Assembly: GCA_964016885.1 (NCBI GenBank)
Contig: OZ024744.1
Coordinates: 115,609,302 to 115,673,301 of the forward strand
DNA length: 64,000 nt
Source of the DNA: Eledone cirrhosa
Taxonomy: Eukaryota > Mollusca > Cephalopoda > Octopoda > Eledonidae
Direction: 5' to 3'
The notes under the pieces are model-generated. The model saw only the letters and a program-made list of their open reading frames with translations, did no database searches and was not told where the DNA came from. Numbering within the stretch: the first letter of the stretch is position 1; each line of letters opens with the position of its first letter. This document shows positions 48,601 to 62,500 of the stretch, piece after piece. Made by a program: the position numbers and the translations under genes.

Positions 48601-51600
48601 CACATGTAACAGTGTCTCTCTCACTCATATAACAGTGTCTCTCTCTCTCATATAACAGTGTCTCTCTCATATAACAGTGTCTCTCTTATATAACAGTGTC
48701 TCTCTCTCTCATATAACAGTGTCTCTCTAATGTAACAGTATCACTCTCATATAACAGTACCTCTCTCATATAACAGTGTCTCTTTCATATAACAGTGTCT
48801 CTCTCTCATATAACAGTGTCTCTCTCATATAACAGTGTCTCTCTCATATAACAATGTCTCTCTCTCATATAACAGTATCTCTCTCACATATAACAGAGTC
48901 TCTCTCATATAGCAGGCTCTCTCTCTCATATAACAGTGTCTCTCTAATGTAACAGCATCACTCTCATATAACAGTACCTCTCTCATATAACAGTATCCCT
49001 CTCATATTTCAGCGTCTCTCTCTCATACAACAGTGTCTCTCTCTGATATAACAGTGTCTCTCTCATATAACAGTGTCTCTCTCATATAACAATGTCTCGC
49101 TCTCATATAAGTGTCTCTCTCATATAACAGTGTCTCTCTCATATAACAGTGTCTCTCTCTCATATAACAGTGTCTCTCTGTCATATATCAGTGTTTCTCT
49201 CTCATATAACAGTGTCTCTCTCATATAACAGTGTCTCTCTCATATATCAGTGTTTCTCTCTCATATATCAGTGTCTCTCTCTCATATAACAGTGTCTCTC
49301 TCACATATAACAGTTTCTCTCTGATATAAAAGTGTCTCTCTCTCATATAACAGTCTCTCTCATATAAAAGTGTCTCTCTCTCATATAACAGTGTCTCACT
49401 CGTTATACAGTGTCTCTCTCATATAACAGTGTCCGTCTCATGTAACAGTGTCTCTCTCATATAACAGTTTCTCTCTGATATAAAAGTGTCTCTCTCTCAT
49501 ATAACTGTCTCTCTCTCATATAACAGTGTCTCTCATATAAAAGTGTCTCTCTCTCATATAACAGTGTCTCTCTCATATAACAGTGTCTCTCATATAACAG
49601 TGTCTCTCTCTCATGTAACAGTGTCTCTTTCATGTAACAGTGTCTCTCTTACTCATATAACAGTGTCTCTCTCTCATATAACAGTGTCTCTCTCTCATAT
49701 AACAGTGTCTCTCTCATATAATAGTGTCTCTCTCATATAACAGTGTCTCTCTCATATAACAGGGTCTCTCTTATATAAGAGTGTCTCTCTCTCTCATATA
49801 ACAGTGTCTCTCTCATGTAACAGTATCTCTCTCATATAACAGTACCTCTCTCATATAACAGTGCCTCTCTCTCATATAACAGTGTCTCTCTCATATAACA
49901 GTGTCTCTTTCATATAACAGTGTCTCTCTCTCTCAGATAACAGTGTCTCTCTCATATTACAGTGTCTCTCTCTCATATAACAGAGTCTCTCTCATATAAA
50001 AGTGTCTCTCTCTCATATAACAGTGTCTCTCTCATATAACAGTGTCTCACTCATAAAACTGTCTCTCACATATAAGTGTCTCGCTCTCATATAACAGTGT
50101 CTCTCTCATATAACAGTGTCTCACTCTCATATAACAGTGTATCTCTCTCATATAACAGTGTCTCTCATGTAACAGTGTCTCTCTCTCATATAACAGTAGC
50201 TCGCTCTCAGAAAACAGTGTCTCTCCCTCATATAACAGTGTCTCTCTCTCATATAACAGTGTCTCTCTCATATAACAGTGTCTCTCTCATATTACAGTGT
50301 CTCTCCCTCTCATATAACAGTGTCTCTCTCTCATATAACAGAGTCTCTCTCATATAACAGTGTCTCTCTCATATAACAGTGTCTCTCTCATATTACAGTG
50401 TCTCTCCCTCTCATATAACAGTGTCTCTCTCTCATATAACAGTGTCTCTCTCATATAACAGTGTCTCTCTCTCATATAACAGTGTCTCTCTCTCATATAG
50501 CAGAGTCTCTCCATATAACAGTGTCTCTTTCTCAGGTAACAGTGTCTCTCTTATATAACAATGTCTCTCTCATATAACAGTGTCTCTCTCTCATATAACA
50601 GTGTCTCTCTTATATAACAATGTCTCTCTTATATAACAGTGTCTCTCTCATATAACAGTGTCTCTCTGTCATATAACAGTGTCTCTCTCATATAAGAGTG
50701 TCTCTCTCTCATATAACAATGTCTCCCTTATATAACAGTGTCTCTCTCTCATATAACAGTGTCTCACTCTCATATAACAGTGTCTTTCTCATATAACAGT
50801 ATCTCTCTCTCATATAACAGTGTCTCTCTCTCATATAACAGTATCTCTCTCATATAACAGTGTCTCTCTCTCATATAACAGTGTCTCTCTCTCATATAGC
50901 AGAGTCTCTCCATATAACAGTGTCTCTTTCTCAGGTAACAGTGTCTCTCTCATATAACAGTGTCTCCCTCTCATATAACAGTGTCTCCCTCTCATATAAC
51001 AGTGTCTCTCTCATATAACAGTGTCTCTCTCTCTTATAACAGTGTCTCTCTCATATAACAGTGTCTCTCTCATAAAACAGTGTATCTCTCATATAACAGT
51101 ATCTCTCTCATATAACAGTGTCTCTCTCATATAACAGTGTCCCTCTCTCATATATCAGTCTCTCTCATCTAACTGTGTCTCTCATATAACAGAGTCTCTC
51201 ATATATCAGTGTCTCTCTCTCTCATATAACAGTGTCTCTCATGTAACAGTGTCTCTCTCATATAACAGTGTCTCTCTCATATAACAGTGTCTCTCTCATA
51301 TAACAGTGTCTCTCTCTCATATAACAGTGTCTCTCTCTCATATAACAGTGTCTCTCTATCATATAACAATGTCTCTCTCGTATAGCAGACTCTCTCTCTC
51401 ATATAACAGTGTCTCTCTCTTATATAACAGTGTCTCTCTCTCATATAACAGTGCCTCTCTCGCATAACAGTGTCTCTTTCTCATATATCAGTGTCTCTCT
51501 CATATAACAGTGTCTCTCTCTCATATAACAGTGTCTCTCTCATATAAGAGTGCCTCTCTCATATAACAGTGTCTCACTCTCATATAACAGTGCCTCTCTC

Positions 51601-53700
51601 ATATAACAGTGTCTCTCTCTCATATAATGGTGTTTCTCTCTCATATAACAGCGTCTCTCTCTCATATAACAGTGTCTCTCTTATATAACAGTGTCTCTCA
51701 CTCATTTAACAGTGTCTCTCATGTAACAGTGTCTCTCTTATATAACAGTGTCTCTCTCATATAACAGTGTCTCTCTCTCATATAACAGTGTCTCTCTCTC
51801 ATATAACAGTGTCTCTCTCTCATATAACTGTCTCTCATATATAACAGTATCTCTCTCTCTCATATAACAGTGTCTCTTTCTCATATAATAGTGTGTCTTT
51901 CATATAACAGTGTCTCTCTCTCATATAACAGTGTCTATCTCATACAACAGTGTCTCTCTCATATGACAGTTTCTCTTTCATATAACAGTGTCTCTCTCAT
52001 ATAACAGTGTCTCTCTCATATAACAGTGTCTCTCTAATATAACAGTGTCTCTCTCATATAACAGTATCTCTCTCTCATATAACAGTGTCTCTGTCTCTCA
52101 TATAATAGTGTCTCTCAAATATTACAGTGTCTCTCTCGCTTATAACAGTGTCTCTCTCATATAACAGTGTCTCTCTCATATAAGAGAGTCTCTCTCTCAT
52201 ATAACAGTGTCTCTCTATCATATAACAGTGTCTCTCTCATATAACAGTATCTCTCTCTCTTATACAGTGTCTCTCTCATATAACAGTGTCTCTCTGTAAT
52301 ATAACGAAGTCTCTCTCATATATAACATTATCTCTCTCTGTCATATAAGAGTGTCTCTCTCTCATATAAAAGAGTCTCTCTCATAGAACAGTGTCTCTTT
52401 CTCATATAATAGTGTGTCTTTCATATAACAGTGTCTCTCTCGCATATAACAGTGTCTATCTCATACAACAGTGTTTCTATCATATGACAGCTTCTCTTTC
52501 ATATAACAGTGTCTCTCTCATATAACAGTGTCTCTCTCATATAACAGTGTCTCTCTCATATAACAGTGTCTCTCTCTCATATAACAGCGTCTCTCTCTCA
52601 TATAACAGTGTCTCTTTCATATAACAGTGTCTCTCTCATATAACAGTGTCTCTCTCATATAACAGTGTCTCTCTCATATAACAGTGTCTCTCTCTCATAT
52701 AACAGCGTCTCTCTTTCATATAACAGTGTCTCTCATGTAACAGTGTCTCTCTTATATAACAGTGTCTCTCTCATATAACAGTGTCTCTCTCTCATATAAC
52801 AGTGTCTCTCTCTCATATAACAGTGTCTCTCTCATATAACAGTATCTCTCTCTCATGTAACAGTGTCTCTGTCTCTCATATAATAGTGTCTCTCTCATAT
52901 TACAGTGTCTCTCTCGCATATAACAGTGTCTCTCTCATATAACAGTGTCTCTCTTATATAACAGTGTCTCTCTCATATAACAGTTTCTCTCTCATATAAC
53001 AGTGTCTCTCTCATATAACTGTTCCTCTCTCATATAACAGTGTCTCTCTCTAATATAACAGTATCTCTCTCATATAACAGTGTCTCTCTCATATAACAGT
53101 GTCTCTCTCATATAACAGTGTCTCTCTCTCATATAACAGAGTCTCTCTCATATAACAGTGTTTCTGTCTCATATAACAGGATCTCTCTCATATAACAGTG
53201 TCTCTCTCATATAACAATGTTTCTCTCTCATATAACAGTGTCTCTCTTGCATATAAGTGTCTCTCTCATATAACAGTGCTTCTCTCATATAACAGTATCT
53301 CTCTCATGTAACAGTATCTCTCTCATATAACAGTGTCCCTCTCTCATATAACAGTGTCTCTCTCAAATAACAGTGTCTCTCTCATATAACAGTGTCACTC
53401 TCGCATATAACAGTGTCTCTCTCATATAACAGTGTCTCTCTCATATAACAGTGTCCCTCCCTCATACAACAGTTTCTCCCTCTCATATAAAAGTATCTGT
53501 CTCTCTCTCAATTAACTGTCTCTCTCTCATATAACAGTGTCTCTCTCATATAACAGTGCCTCTCTCATATAACAGTGTCTCACTCTCATATAACAGTGCC
53601 TCTCTCATATAACAGTGTCTCTCTCTCATATAACAGTGTTTCTCTCTCATATAACAGTGTCTCTCTCTCATATAACAGTGTCTCTCATATAACAGTGTCT
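48600..53700. repeat. Array zone 8: transition with diverse units
   Basis: 48,900-49,500 resembles 28,880-29,460 in rare variants (CATATTTCAGCGTC, CATATATCAGTGTTTC, GTCCGTCTCATGTAA). From about 51,400 the variants change to CATACAACAG, CATATGACAG, TTTCATATAACAG and GTGTGTCTTTCATAT, which then characterise the right quarter. No block longer than about 1 kb repeats cleanly inside this zone on inspection. Confidence 0.65.
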
Positions 53701-53702
53701 CT

Positions 53703-56700
53703 CACATATAACAGTGTCTCTCTCTCTCATATAATAGTGTGTCTTTCATATTACAATCTCTCTCTATCATAAAACAATGTCTCTCTCTCATATAACAGTG
53801 TCTCTCTCTCATATAACAGTGTCTCTCTTATATAACAGTGTTTCACTCATAAAACAGTGTCTCTCTCATATAACAGTGTCTCGCTCTGATATAATAGTGT
53901 CTCTCTCATATAACAGTGTCTCTCTCGCATATAACAGTGTCTCTCTCATATAACAGTGTCTCTCTCATATAACAGTGTCCCTCCCTCATACAACAGTTTC
54001 TCCCTCTCATATAACAGTGTCTGTCTCTCTCTCAATTAACAGTGTCTCTCTCTCATATAACAGTGTCTCTCTCATATAACAGTGCCTCTCTCATATAACA
54101 GTGTCTCACTCTCATATAACAGTGCCTCTCTCATATAACAGTGTCTCTCTCTCATATAACAGTGTCTCTCATATAACAGTGTCTCTCACATATAACAGTG
54201 TCTCTCTCTCACATATAATAGTGTGTCTTTCATATTACAATCTCTCTCTATCATAAAACAATGTCTCTCTCACATATAACAGTGTCTCTCTCTCATATAA
54301 CAATGTCTCTCTTATATAACAGTGTTTCACTCATAAAACAGTGTCTCTCTCATATAACTGTGTCTCGCTCTGATATAATAGTGTCTCTCTCATATAACAG
54401 TGTCTCTCTCATATAACAGTGTTTCTCTCTCATATAACAGCGTCTCTCTCTCTCATATAACAGTGTCTCTCTTATATAACAGTGTCTCTCACTCATTTAA
54501 CTGTGTCTCTCATGTAACAGTGTCTCTCTTATATAACAGTGTCTCTCTCATATAACAATGTCTCTCTCTCATATAACAGTGTCTCTCTCTCATATAACAG
54601 TGTCTCTCTCTCATATAACTGCCTCTCATATATAACAGTATCTCTCTCTCTCATATAACAGTGTCTCTTTCTCATATAATAGTGTGTCTTTCATATAACA
54701 GTGTCTCTCTCTCGTATAACAGTGTCTATCTCATACAACAGTGTCTCTCTCATATGACAGTTTCTCTTTCATATAACAGTGTCTCTCTCATATAACAGTG
54801 TCTCTCTCATATAACAGTGACTCTCTAATATAACAGTCTCTCTCTCATATAACAGTATCTCTCTCTCATATAACAGTGTCTCTGTCTCTCATATAATAGT
54901 GTCTCTCTCATATTACAGTGTCTCTCTCGCATATAACAGTGTCTCTCTCATATAACAGTGTCTCTGTCATATAACAGAGTCTCTCTCTCATATAACAGTG
55001 TCTATCTCATACAACAGTGTCTCTCTCATATGACAGTTTCTCTTTCATATAACAGTGTCTCTCTCATATAACAGTGTCTCTCTCATATAACAGTGTCTCT
55101 CTAATATAACAGTCTCTCTCTCATATAACAGTATCTCTCTCTCATATAACAGTGTCTCTGTCTCTCATATAATAGTGTCTCTCTCATATTACAGTGTCTC
55201 TCTCGCAGATAACAGTGTCTCTCTCATATAACAGTGTCTCTCTCATATAACAGAGTCTCTCTCTCATATAACAGTGTCTCTCTATCATATAACAGTGTCT
55301 CTCTATCATATAACAGTGTCTCTCTCATATAACAGTGTCTCTCTGTAATATAACGAAGTCTCTCTCATATAAAATTGGCTATCTCTCATATAACAGTGTC
55401 TCTCTCTCATGTAAAAGTGTCTCTCTCATATAACAGTGTCTCTCTCTCATATAACTGTCTCTCTCCCAAATAACAGTGTCTCTCTCTCATATAACAGTGT
55501 CTCTCTCATACAACAGTGTCTCTCTCTCATATAACAGTGTCTCTCTCTCATATAACTGTCTCTCTCCCAAATAACAGTGTCTCTCTCTCATATAACAGTG
55601 TCTCTCTCCCAAATAACAGTGTGTCTCTCTCATATAACAGTGTCTCTCTCATACAACAGTGTCTCTCTCATATAACAGTGTCTCTCTCATATAACTGTCT
55701 CTCATATATAACAGTATCTCTCTCTGTCATATAAGAGTGTCTCTCTCTCATATAAAAGAGTCTCTCTCATATAACAGTGTCGCTCACTCATTTAACAGTA
55801 TCTCTCATGTAACAGTGTCTCTCTTATATAACAGTGTCTCTCTCATATAACAGTGTCTCTCTCTCATATAACAGTGTCTCTCTCTCTTATAACAGTGTCT
55901 CTCTCATGTAACTGTCTCTCATATATAACAGTATCTTTCTCTGTCATATAAGAGTGTCTCTCTCTCTCATATAAAAGAGTCTCTCTCATATAACAGTGTC
56001 TCTTTCTCATATAATAGTGTGTCTTTCATATAACAGTGTCTCTCTCGCATATAACAGTGTCTATCTCATACAACAGTGTCTCTCTCATATGACAGTTTCT
56101 CTTTCATATAACAGTGTCTCTCTCATATAACAGTGTCTCTCTCATATAACAGTGTCTCTCTCTAATATAACAGTGTCTCTCTCATATAACAGTATCTCTC
56201 TCTCATATAACAGTGTCTCTGTCTCTCATATAACAGTGTCTCTCTCTAATATAACAGTGTCTCTCTCATATAACAGTGTCTCTCTCATATAACAGTGTCT
56301 CTCTCTCATATAACAGTGTTTCTGTCTCATATAACAGGATCTCTCTCATATAACAGTGTCTCTCTCATATAACAATGTTTCTCTCTCATATAACAGTGTC
56401 TCTCTTGCATATAAGTGTCTCTCTCATATAACAGTGCCTCTCTCATATAACAGTATCTCTCTCATATAACAGTGTCTCTCTCATATAACAGTGTCCCTCT
56501 CTCATATAACAGTGTCTCTCTCATATAACAGTGTCTCTCTCATATAACAGTGTCTCTCTCTCACATAACAGTGTCTCTCACATATAACAGTGTCTCTCTC
56601 TCTCATATAATAGTGTGTCTTTCATATTACAATCTCTCTCTATCATAAAACAATGTCTCTCTCTCATATAACAGTGTCTCTCTCTCATATAACAGTGTCT

Positions 56701-59454
56701 CTCTTATATAACAGTGTTTCACTCATAAAACAGTGTCTCTCTCATATAACAGTGTCTCGCTCTGATATAATAGTGTCTCTCTCATATAACAGTGTCTCTC
56801 TCGCATATAACAGTGTCTCTCTCATATAACAGTGTCTCTCTCATATAACAGTGTCCCTCCCTCATACAACAGTTTCTCCCTCTCATATAACAGTGTCTGT
56901 CTCTCTCTCAATTAACAGTGTCTCTCTCTCATATAACAGTGTCTCTCTCATATAACAGTGCCTCTCTCATATAACAGTGTCTCACTCTCATATAACAGTG
57001 CCTCTCTCATATAACAGTGTCTCTCTCTCATATAACAGTGTCTCTCATATAACAGTGTCTCTCACATATAACAGTGTCTCTCTCTCACATATAATAGTGT
57101 GTCTTTCATATTACAATCTCTCTCTATCATAAAACAATGTCTCTCTCACATATAACAGTGTCTCTCTCTCATATAACAATGTCTCTCTTATATAACAGTG
57201 TTTCACTCATAAAACAGTGTCTCTCTCATATAACTGTGTCTCGCTCTGATATAATAGTGTCTCTCTCATATAACAGTGTCTCTCTCATATAACAGTGTTT
57301 CTCTCTCATATAACAGCGTCTCTCTCTCTCATATAACAGTGTCTCTCTTATATAACAGTGTCTCTCACTCATTTAACTGTGTCTCTCATGTAACAGTGTC
57401 TCTCTTATATAACAGTGTCTCTCTCATATAACAATGTCTCTCTCTCATATAACAGTGTCTCTCTCTCATATAACAGTGTCTCTCTCTCATATAACTGCCT
57501 CTCATATATAACAGTATCTCTCTCTCTCATATAACAGTGTCTCTTTCTCATATAATAGTGTGTCTTTCATATAACAGTGTCTCTCTCTCGTATAACAGTG
57601 TCTATCTCATACAACAGTGTCTCTCTCATATGACAGTTTCTCTTTCATATAACAGTGTCTCTCTCATATAACAGTGTCTCTCTCATATAACAGTGACTCT
57701 CTAATATAACAGTCTCTCTCTCATATAACAGTATCTCTCTCTCATATAACAGTGTCTCTGTCTCTCATATAATAGTGTCTCTCTCATATTACAGTGTCTC
57801 TCTCGCATATAACAGTGTCTCTCTCATATAACAGTGTCTCTGTCATATAACAGAGTCTCTCTCTCATATAACAGTGTCTATCTCATACAACAGTGTCTCT
57901 CTCATATGACAGTTTCTCTTTCATATAACAGTGTCTCTCTCATATAACAGTGTCTCTCTCATATAACAGTGTCTCTCTAATATAACAGTCTCTCTCTCAT
58001 ATAACAGTATCTCTCTCTCATATAACAGTGTCTCTGTCTCTCATATAATAGTGTCTCTCTCATATTACAGTGTCTCTCTCGCAGATAACAGTGTCTCTCT
58101 CATATAACAGTGTCTCTCTCATATAACAGAGTCTCTCTCTCATATAACAGTGTCTCTCTATCATATAACAGTGTCTCTCTATCATATAACAGTGTCTCTC
58201 TCATATAACAGTGTCTCTCTGTAATATAACGAAGTCTCTCTCATATAAAATTGGCTATCTCTCATATAACAGTGTCTCTCTCTCATGTAAAAGTGTCTCT
58301 CTCATATAACAGTGTCTCTCTCTCATATAACTGTCTCTCTCCCAAATAACAGTGTCTCTCTCTCATATAACAGTGTCTCTCTCATACAACAGTGTCTCTC
58401 TCTCATATAACAGTGTCTCTCTCTCATATAACTGTCTCTCTCCCAAATAACAGTGTCTCTCTCTCATATAACAGTGTCTCTCTCCCAAATAACAGTGTGT
58501 CTCTCTCATATAACAGTGTCTCTCTCATACAACAGTGTCTCTCTCATATAACTGTCTCTCTCATATAACTGTCTCTCATATATAACAGTATCTCTCTCTG
58601 TCATATAAGAGTGTCTCTCTCTCATATAAAAGAGTCTCTCTCATATAACAGTGTCGCTCACTCATTTAACAGTATCTCTCATGTAACAGTGTCTCTCTTA
58701 TATAACAGTGTCTCTCTCATATAACAGTGTCTCTCTCTCATATAACAGTGTCTCTCTCTCTTATAACAGTGTCTCTCTCATGTAACTGTCTCTCATATAT
58801 AACAGTATCTTTCTCTGTCATATAAGAGTGTCTCTCTCTCTCATATAAAAGAGTCTCTCTCATATAACAGTGTCTCTTTCTCATATAATAGTGTGTCTTT
58901 CATATAACAGTGTCTCTCTCGCATATAACAGTGTCTATCTCATACAACAGTGTCTCTCTCATATGACAGTTTCTCTTTCATATAACAGTGTCTCTCTCAT
59001 ATAACAGTGTCTCTCTCATATAACAGTGTCTCTCTCTAATATAACAGTGTCTCTCTCATATAACAGTATCTCTCTCTCATATAACAGTGTCTCTGTCTCT
59101 CATATAACAGTGTCTCTCTCTAATATAACAGTGTCTCTCTCATATAACAGTGTCTCTCTCATATAACAGTGTCTCTCTCTCATATAACAGTGTTTCTGTC
59201 TCATATAACAGGATCTCTCTCATATAACAGTGTCTCTCTCATATAACAATGTTTCTCTCTCATATAACAGTGTCTCTCTTGCATATAAGTGTCTCTCTCA
59301 TATAACAGTGCCTCTCTCATATAACAGTATCTCTCTCATATAACAGTGTCTCTCTCATATAACAGTGTCCCTCTCTCATATAACAGTGTCTCTCTCATAT
59401 AACAGTGTCTCTCTCATATAACAGTGTCTCTCTCTCACATAACAGTGTCTCTCT
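53703..59454. repeat. Two tandem copies of an about 2,875-bp block
   Basis: Copy 1 is about 53,703-56,578 and copy 2 about 56,579-59,454. The offset is 2,876 bp in the left half (GTCCCTCCCTC at 53,977 and 56,853) and 2,874 bp in the right half (CGCTCACTCATTT at 55,781 and 58,655). The 2-bp change comes from AACAGTGTC against AACTGTC near 55,675/58,550. Both copies share odd units such as CATATAAAATTGGCTATC (about 55,370 and 58,243) and CGCAGATAACAG. Confidence 0.87.
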
Positions 59455-59556
59455 CATATAACAGAATCTCTCTCAAATGACAGTGTCTCTTTCTCATATG
59501 TAAGTGTCTCTCTCTCATATAACAGTGTCTCTCTATGTAAGTGTCTCTCTCTAATA

Positions 59557-62500
59557 TAACATAACAGTGTCTCTCTCTAATATAACAATGTCTCTCTCAA
59601 TCATATAACAGTGTCTCTCAATCATATAATAGTGTGTCTCTCATATAACAGTGTCTCTCTATCATAAAACAGAGTCTCTCTCTCATATTACAGTGTCTCT
59701 CTTATATAATAGTGTCTCTCTCTCGTATAACAGTGTCTCTCTCATATAACAGTGTCTCTCTCATATAACAGTGTCTCTTTCATATCACAGTGTCCCTCTC
59801 TCATATAACAGTTTCTATCTCTCATATAACAATGTCTCTCTCTCATATAACAGTGTATCTCTCATTTAATAGCGTCTCTCTCATATAACAGTGTCTCTCT
59901 CATATAACATTGTCTCTCTCATGTAACAGTGTCTCTCTCATATAACAGTGTCTCTCTCTCATGTAACAGTGTCTCTCTCATATAACAGTGTCTCTCTCTC
60001 ATATAACAGTGTCTCTCTCATATAACAGTGTCTCTCTCTCATATAACAGTGTCTCTCTCATATAACAGTGTCTCTCTCTCATATAACAGTGTCTCTCTCT
60101 CATATAACAGTGTCTCTCTCTTATATAACAGTGTCTCTCTCGCATATAACAGTGTATCTCTCATATAACAGTGTCTCTCTCACATAACAGTGTCTCTCTC
60201 TCATATAACAGTGTCTCTCTCATATAAGAGTGACTCTCTCTCATATAAGAGTGTCTCTCTCATATAACAGTGTCTCTCTCATATAACAGTGTCTCTCTCA
60301 TATAACAGTGTCGCTCTCTCATATAACAGTGTCTCTCTCATATAACAGTGTCTCTCTCTCATATAACAGTGTCTCTCTCATATAACAGTGTCTCTCTCAT
60401 ATAAGAGTGTCTCTCTCTCATACAACGGTGTCTCACTCATATAACAGTGTCTCCTTATCATATAACTGTGTCTCTCTCTCATATAACAATGTCTCTCTCA
60501 TACAACAGTGTCTCTCTCATATAACAGTGTCTCTCTCTCATATAACAGTGTGTCTCATATAATAGCATCTCTTTCATATAACAGTGTCTCTCTCTAATAT
60601 AACAGTGTCTCTCTCTCATATAACAGTGTATCTCTCATATAACAGTATATCTCTCTCATATAAGTGTCTCTCTCATGTAACAGTGACTCTCTCATATAAC
60701 AGTGTCTCTCTCTCTCATATAAAAGTGTCTCTCTCTTATACAGTGTCTCTCTCTCATATAACAGTGTCTCTCTCATATAAGAGTGTCTCTCTCATATAAG
60801 AGTGTCTCTCTCTCATAGAACAGTGTCTCTTTCTCATATAATAGTGTCTCTCTCATATAACAGTGTCTCTCTCATAAAACACTGTCTCCCTCATATAACA
60901 GTGTCTCTCTCTCATGTAACAGTGTCTCTCTTATATAACAGTGTCTCTCTCTCATATAACAGTCTCTCTCGTATAGCAGTCTCTCTCTCTGTCATATAAC
61001 AGTGTCTCCCTCTCATATAACAGTGTCTCTCTCTCATATAACAGTGTCTCTCTCATATAACTGTCTCTCATATATAACAGTATCTCTCTCTGTCATATAA
61101 GAGTGTCTCTCTCTCATATAAAAGAGTCTCTCTCATATAACAGTGTCTCTCACTCATTTAACAGTGTCTCTCATGTAACACTGTCTCTCTTATATAACAG
61201 TGTCTCTCTCATATAACAGTGTCTCTCTCTCATATAACAGTGTCTCTCTCTCTTATAACAGTGTCTCTCTCATGTAACTGTCTCTCATATATAACAGTAT
61301 CTTTCTCTGTCATATAAGAGTGTCTCTCTCTCTCATATAAAAGAGTCTCTCTCATAAAACAGTGTCTCTCTCGCATATAACAGTGTCTATCTCATATAAC
61401 AGTGTCTCTCTCATATGACAGTTTCTCTTTCATATAACAGTGTTTCTCTTTCATATAACAGTGTCTCTCTCATATAACAGTGTCTCTCTCATATAACAGT
61501 GTCTCTCTCTAATATAACAGTGTCTCTCTCATATAACAGTATCTCTCTCTCATATAACAGTGTCTCTGTCTCTCATATAACAGTGTCTCTCTCTAATATA
61601 ACAGTGTCTCTCTCATATAACAGTGTCTCTCTCATATAACAGTGTCTCTCTCTCATATAACAGTGTTTCTGTCTCATATAACAGGATCTCTCTCATATAA
61701 CAGTGTCTCTCTCATATAACAATGTTTCTCTCTCATATAACAGTGTCTCTCTTGCATATAAGTGTCTCTCTCATATAACAGTGCCTCTCTCATATAACAG
61801 TATCTCTCTCATATAACAGTGTCTCTCTCATATAACAGTGTCCCTCTCTCATATAACAGTGTCTCTCTCATATAACAGTGTCTCTCTCATATAACAGTGT
61901 CTCTCTCGCATATAACAGTGTCTCTCTCATATAACAGTGTCTCTCTCATATAACAGTGTCTCTCTCTCACATAACAGTGTCTCTCTCATATAACAGAATC
62001 TCTCTCAAATGACAGTGTCTCTTTCTCATATGTAAGTGTCTCTCTCTCATATAACAGTGTCTCTCTATGTAAGTGTCTCTCTCTCATAAAAACGTGTCTC
62101 TCTCATATAACAGTCTCTCTCATGTAACAGTGTCTCTCTTATATAACAGTGTCTCTCTCTCATAACAGTGTCTCTCTGTCATGTAACAGTGTCTCTCTCA
62201 TATAACAGTGTCTCTTTCTCATATAATAGTGTCTCTCATATAACAGGATCTCTCTCTCATAAAACACTGTCTCCCTCATATAACAGGGTCTCTCTCTCAT
62301 GTAACAGTGTCTCTCTTATATAACAGTGTCTCTATCTCATATAACAGTCTCTCGTATAGCACTCTCTCTCTCTCATATAACAGTGTCTCTCTCTCATATA
62401 ACAGTGTCTCTCTCATATAACAGTGTCTCTCTCATATAACAGTTTCTCTCTAACATAACAGTGTCTCTCTCTAATATAACAATGTCTCTCTCAATCATAT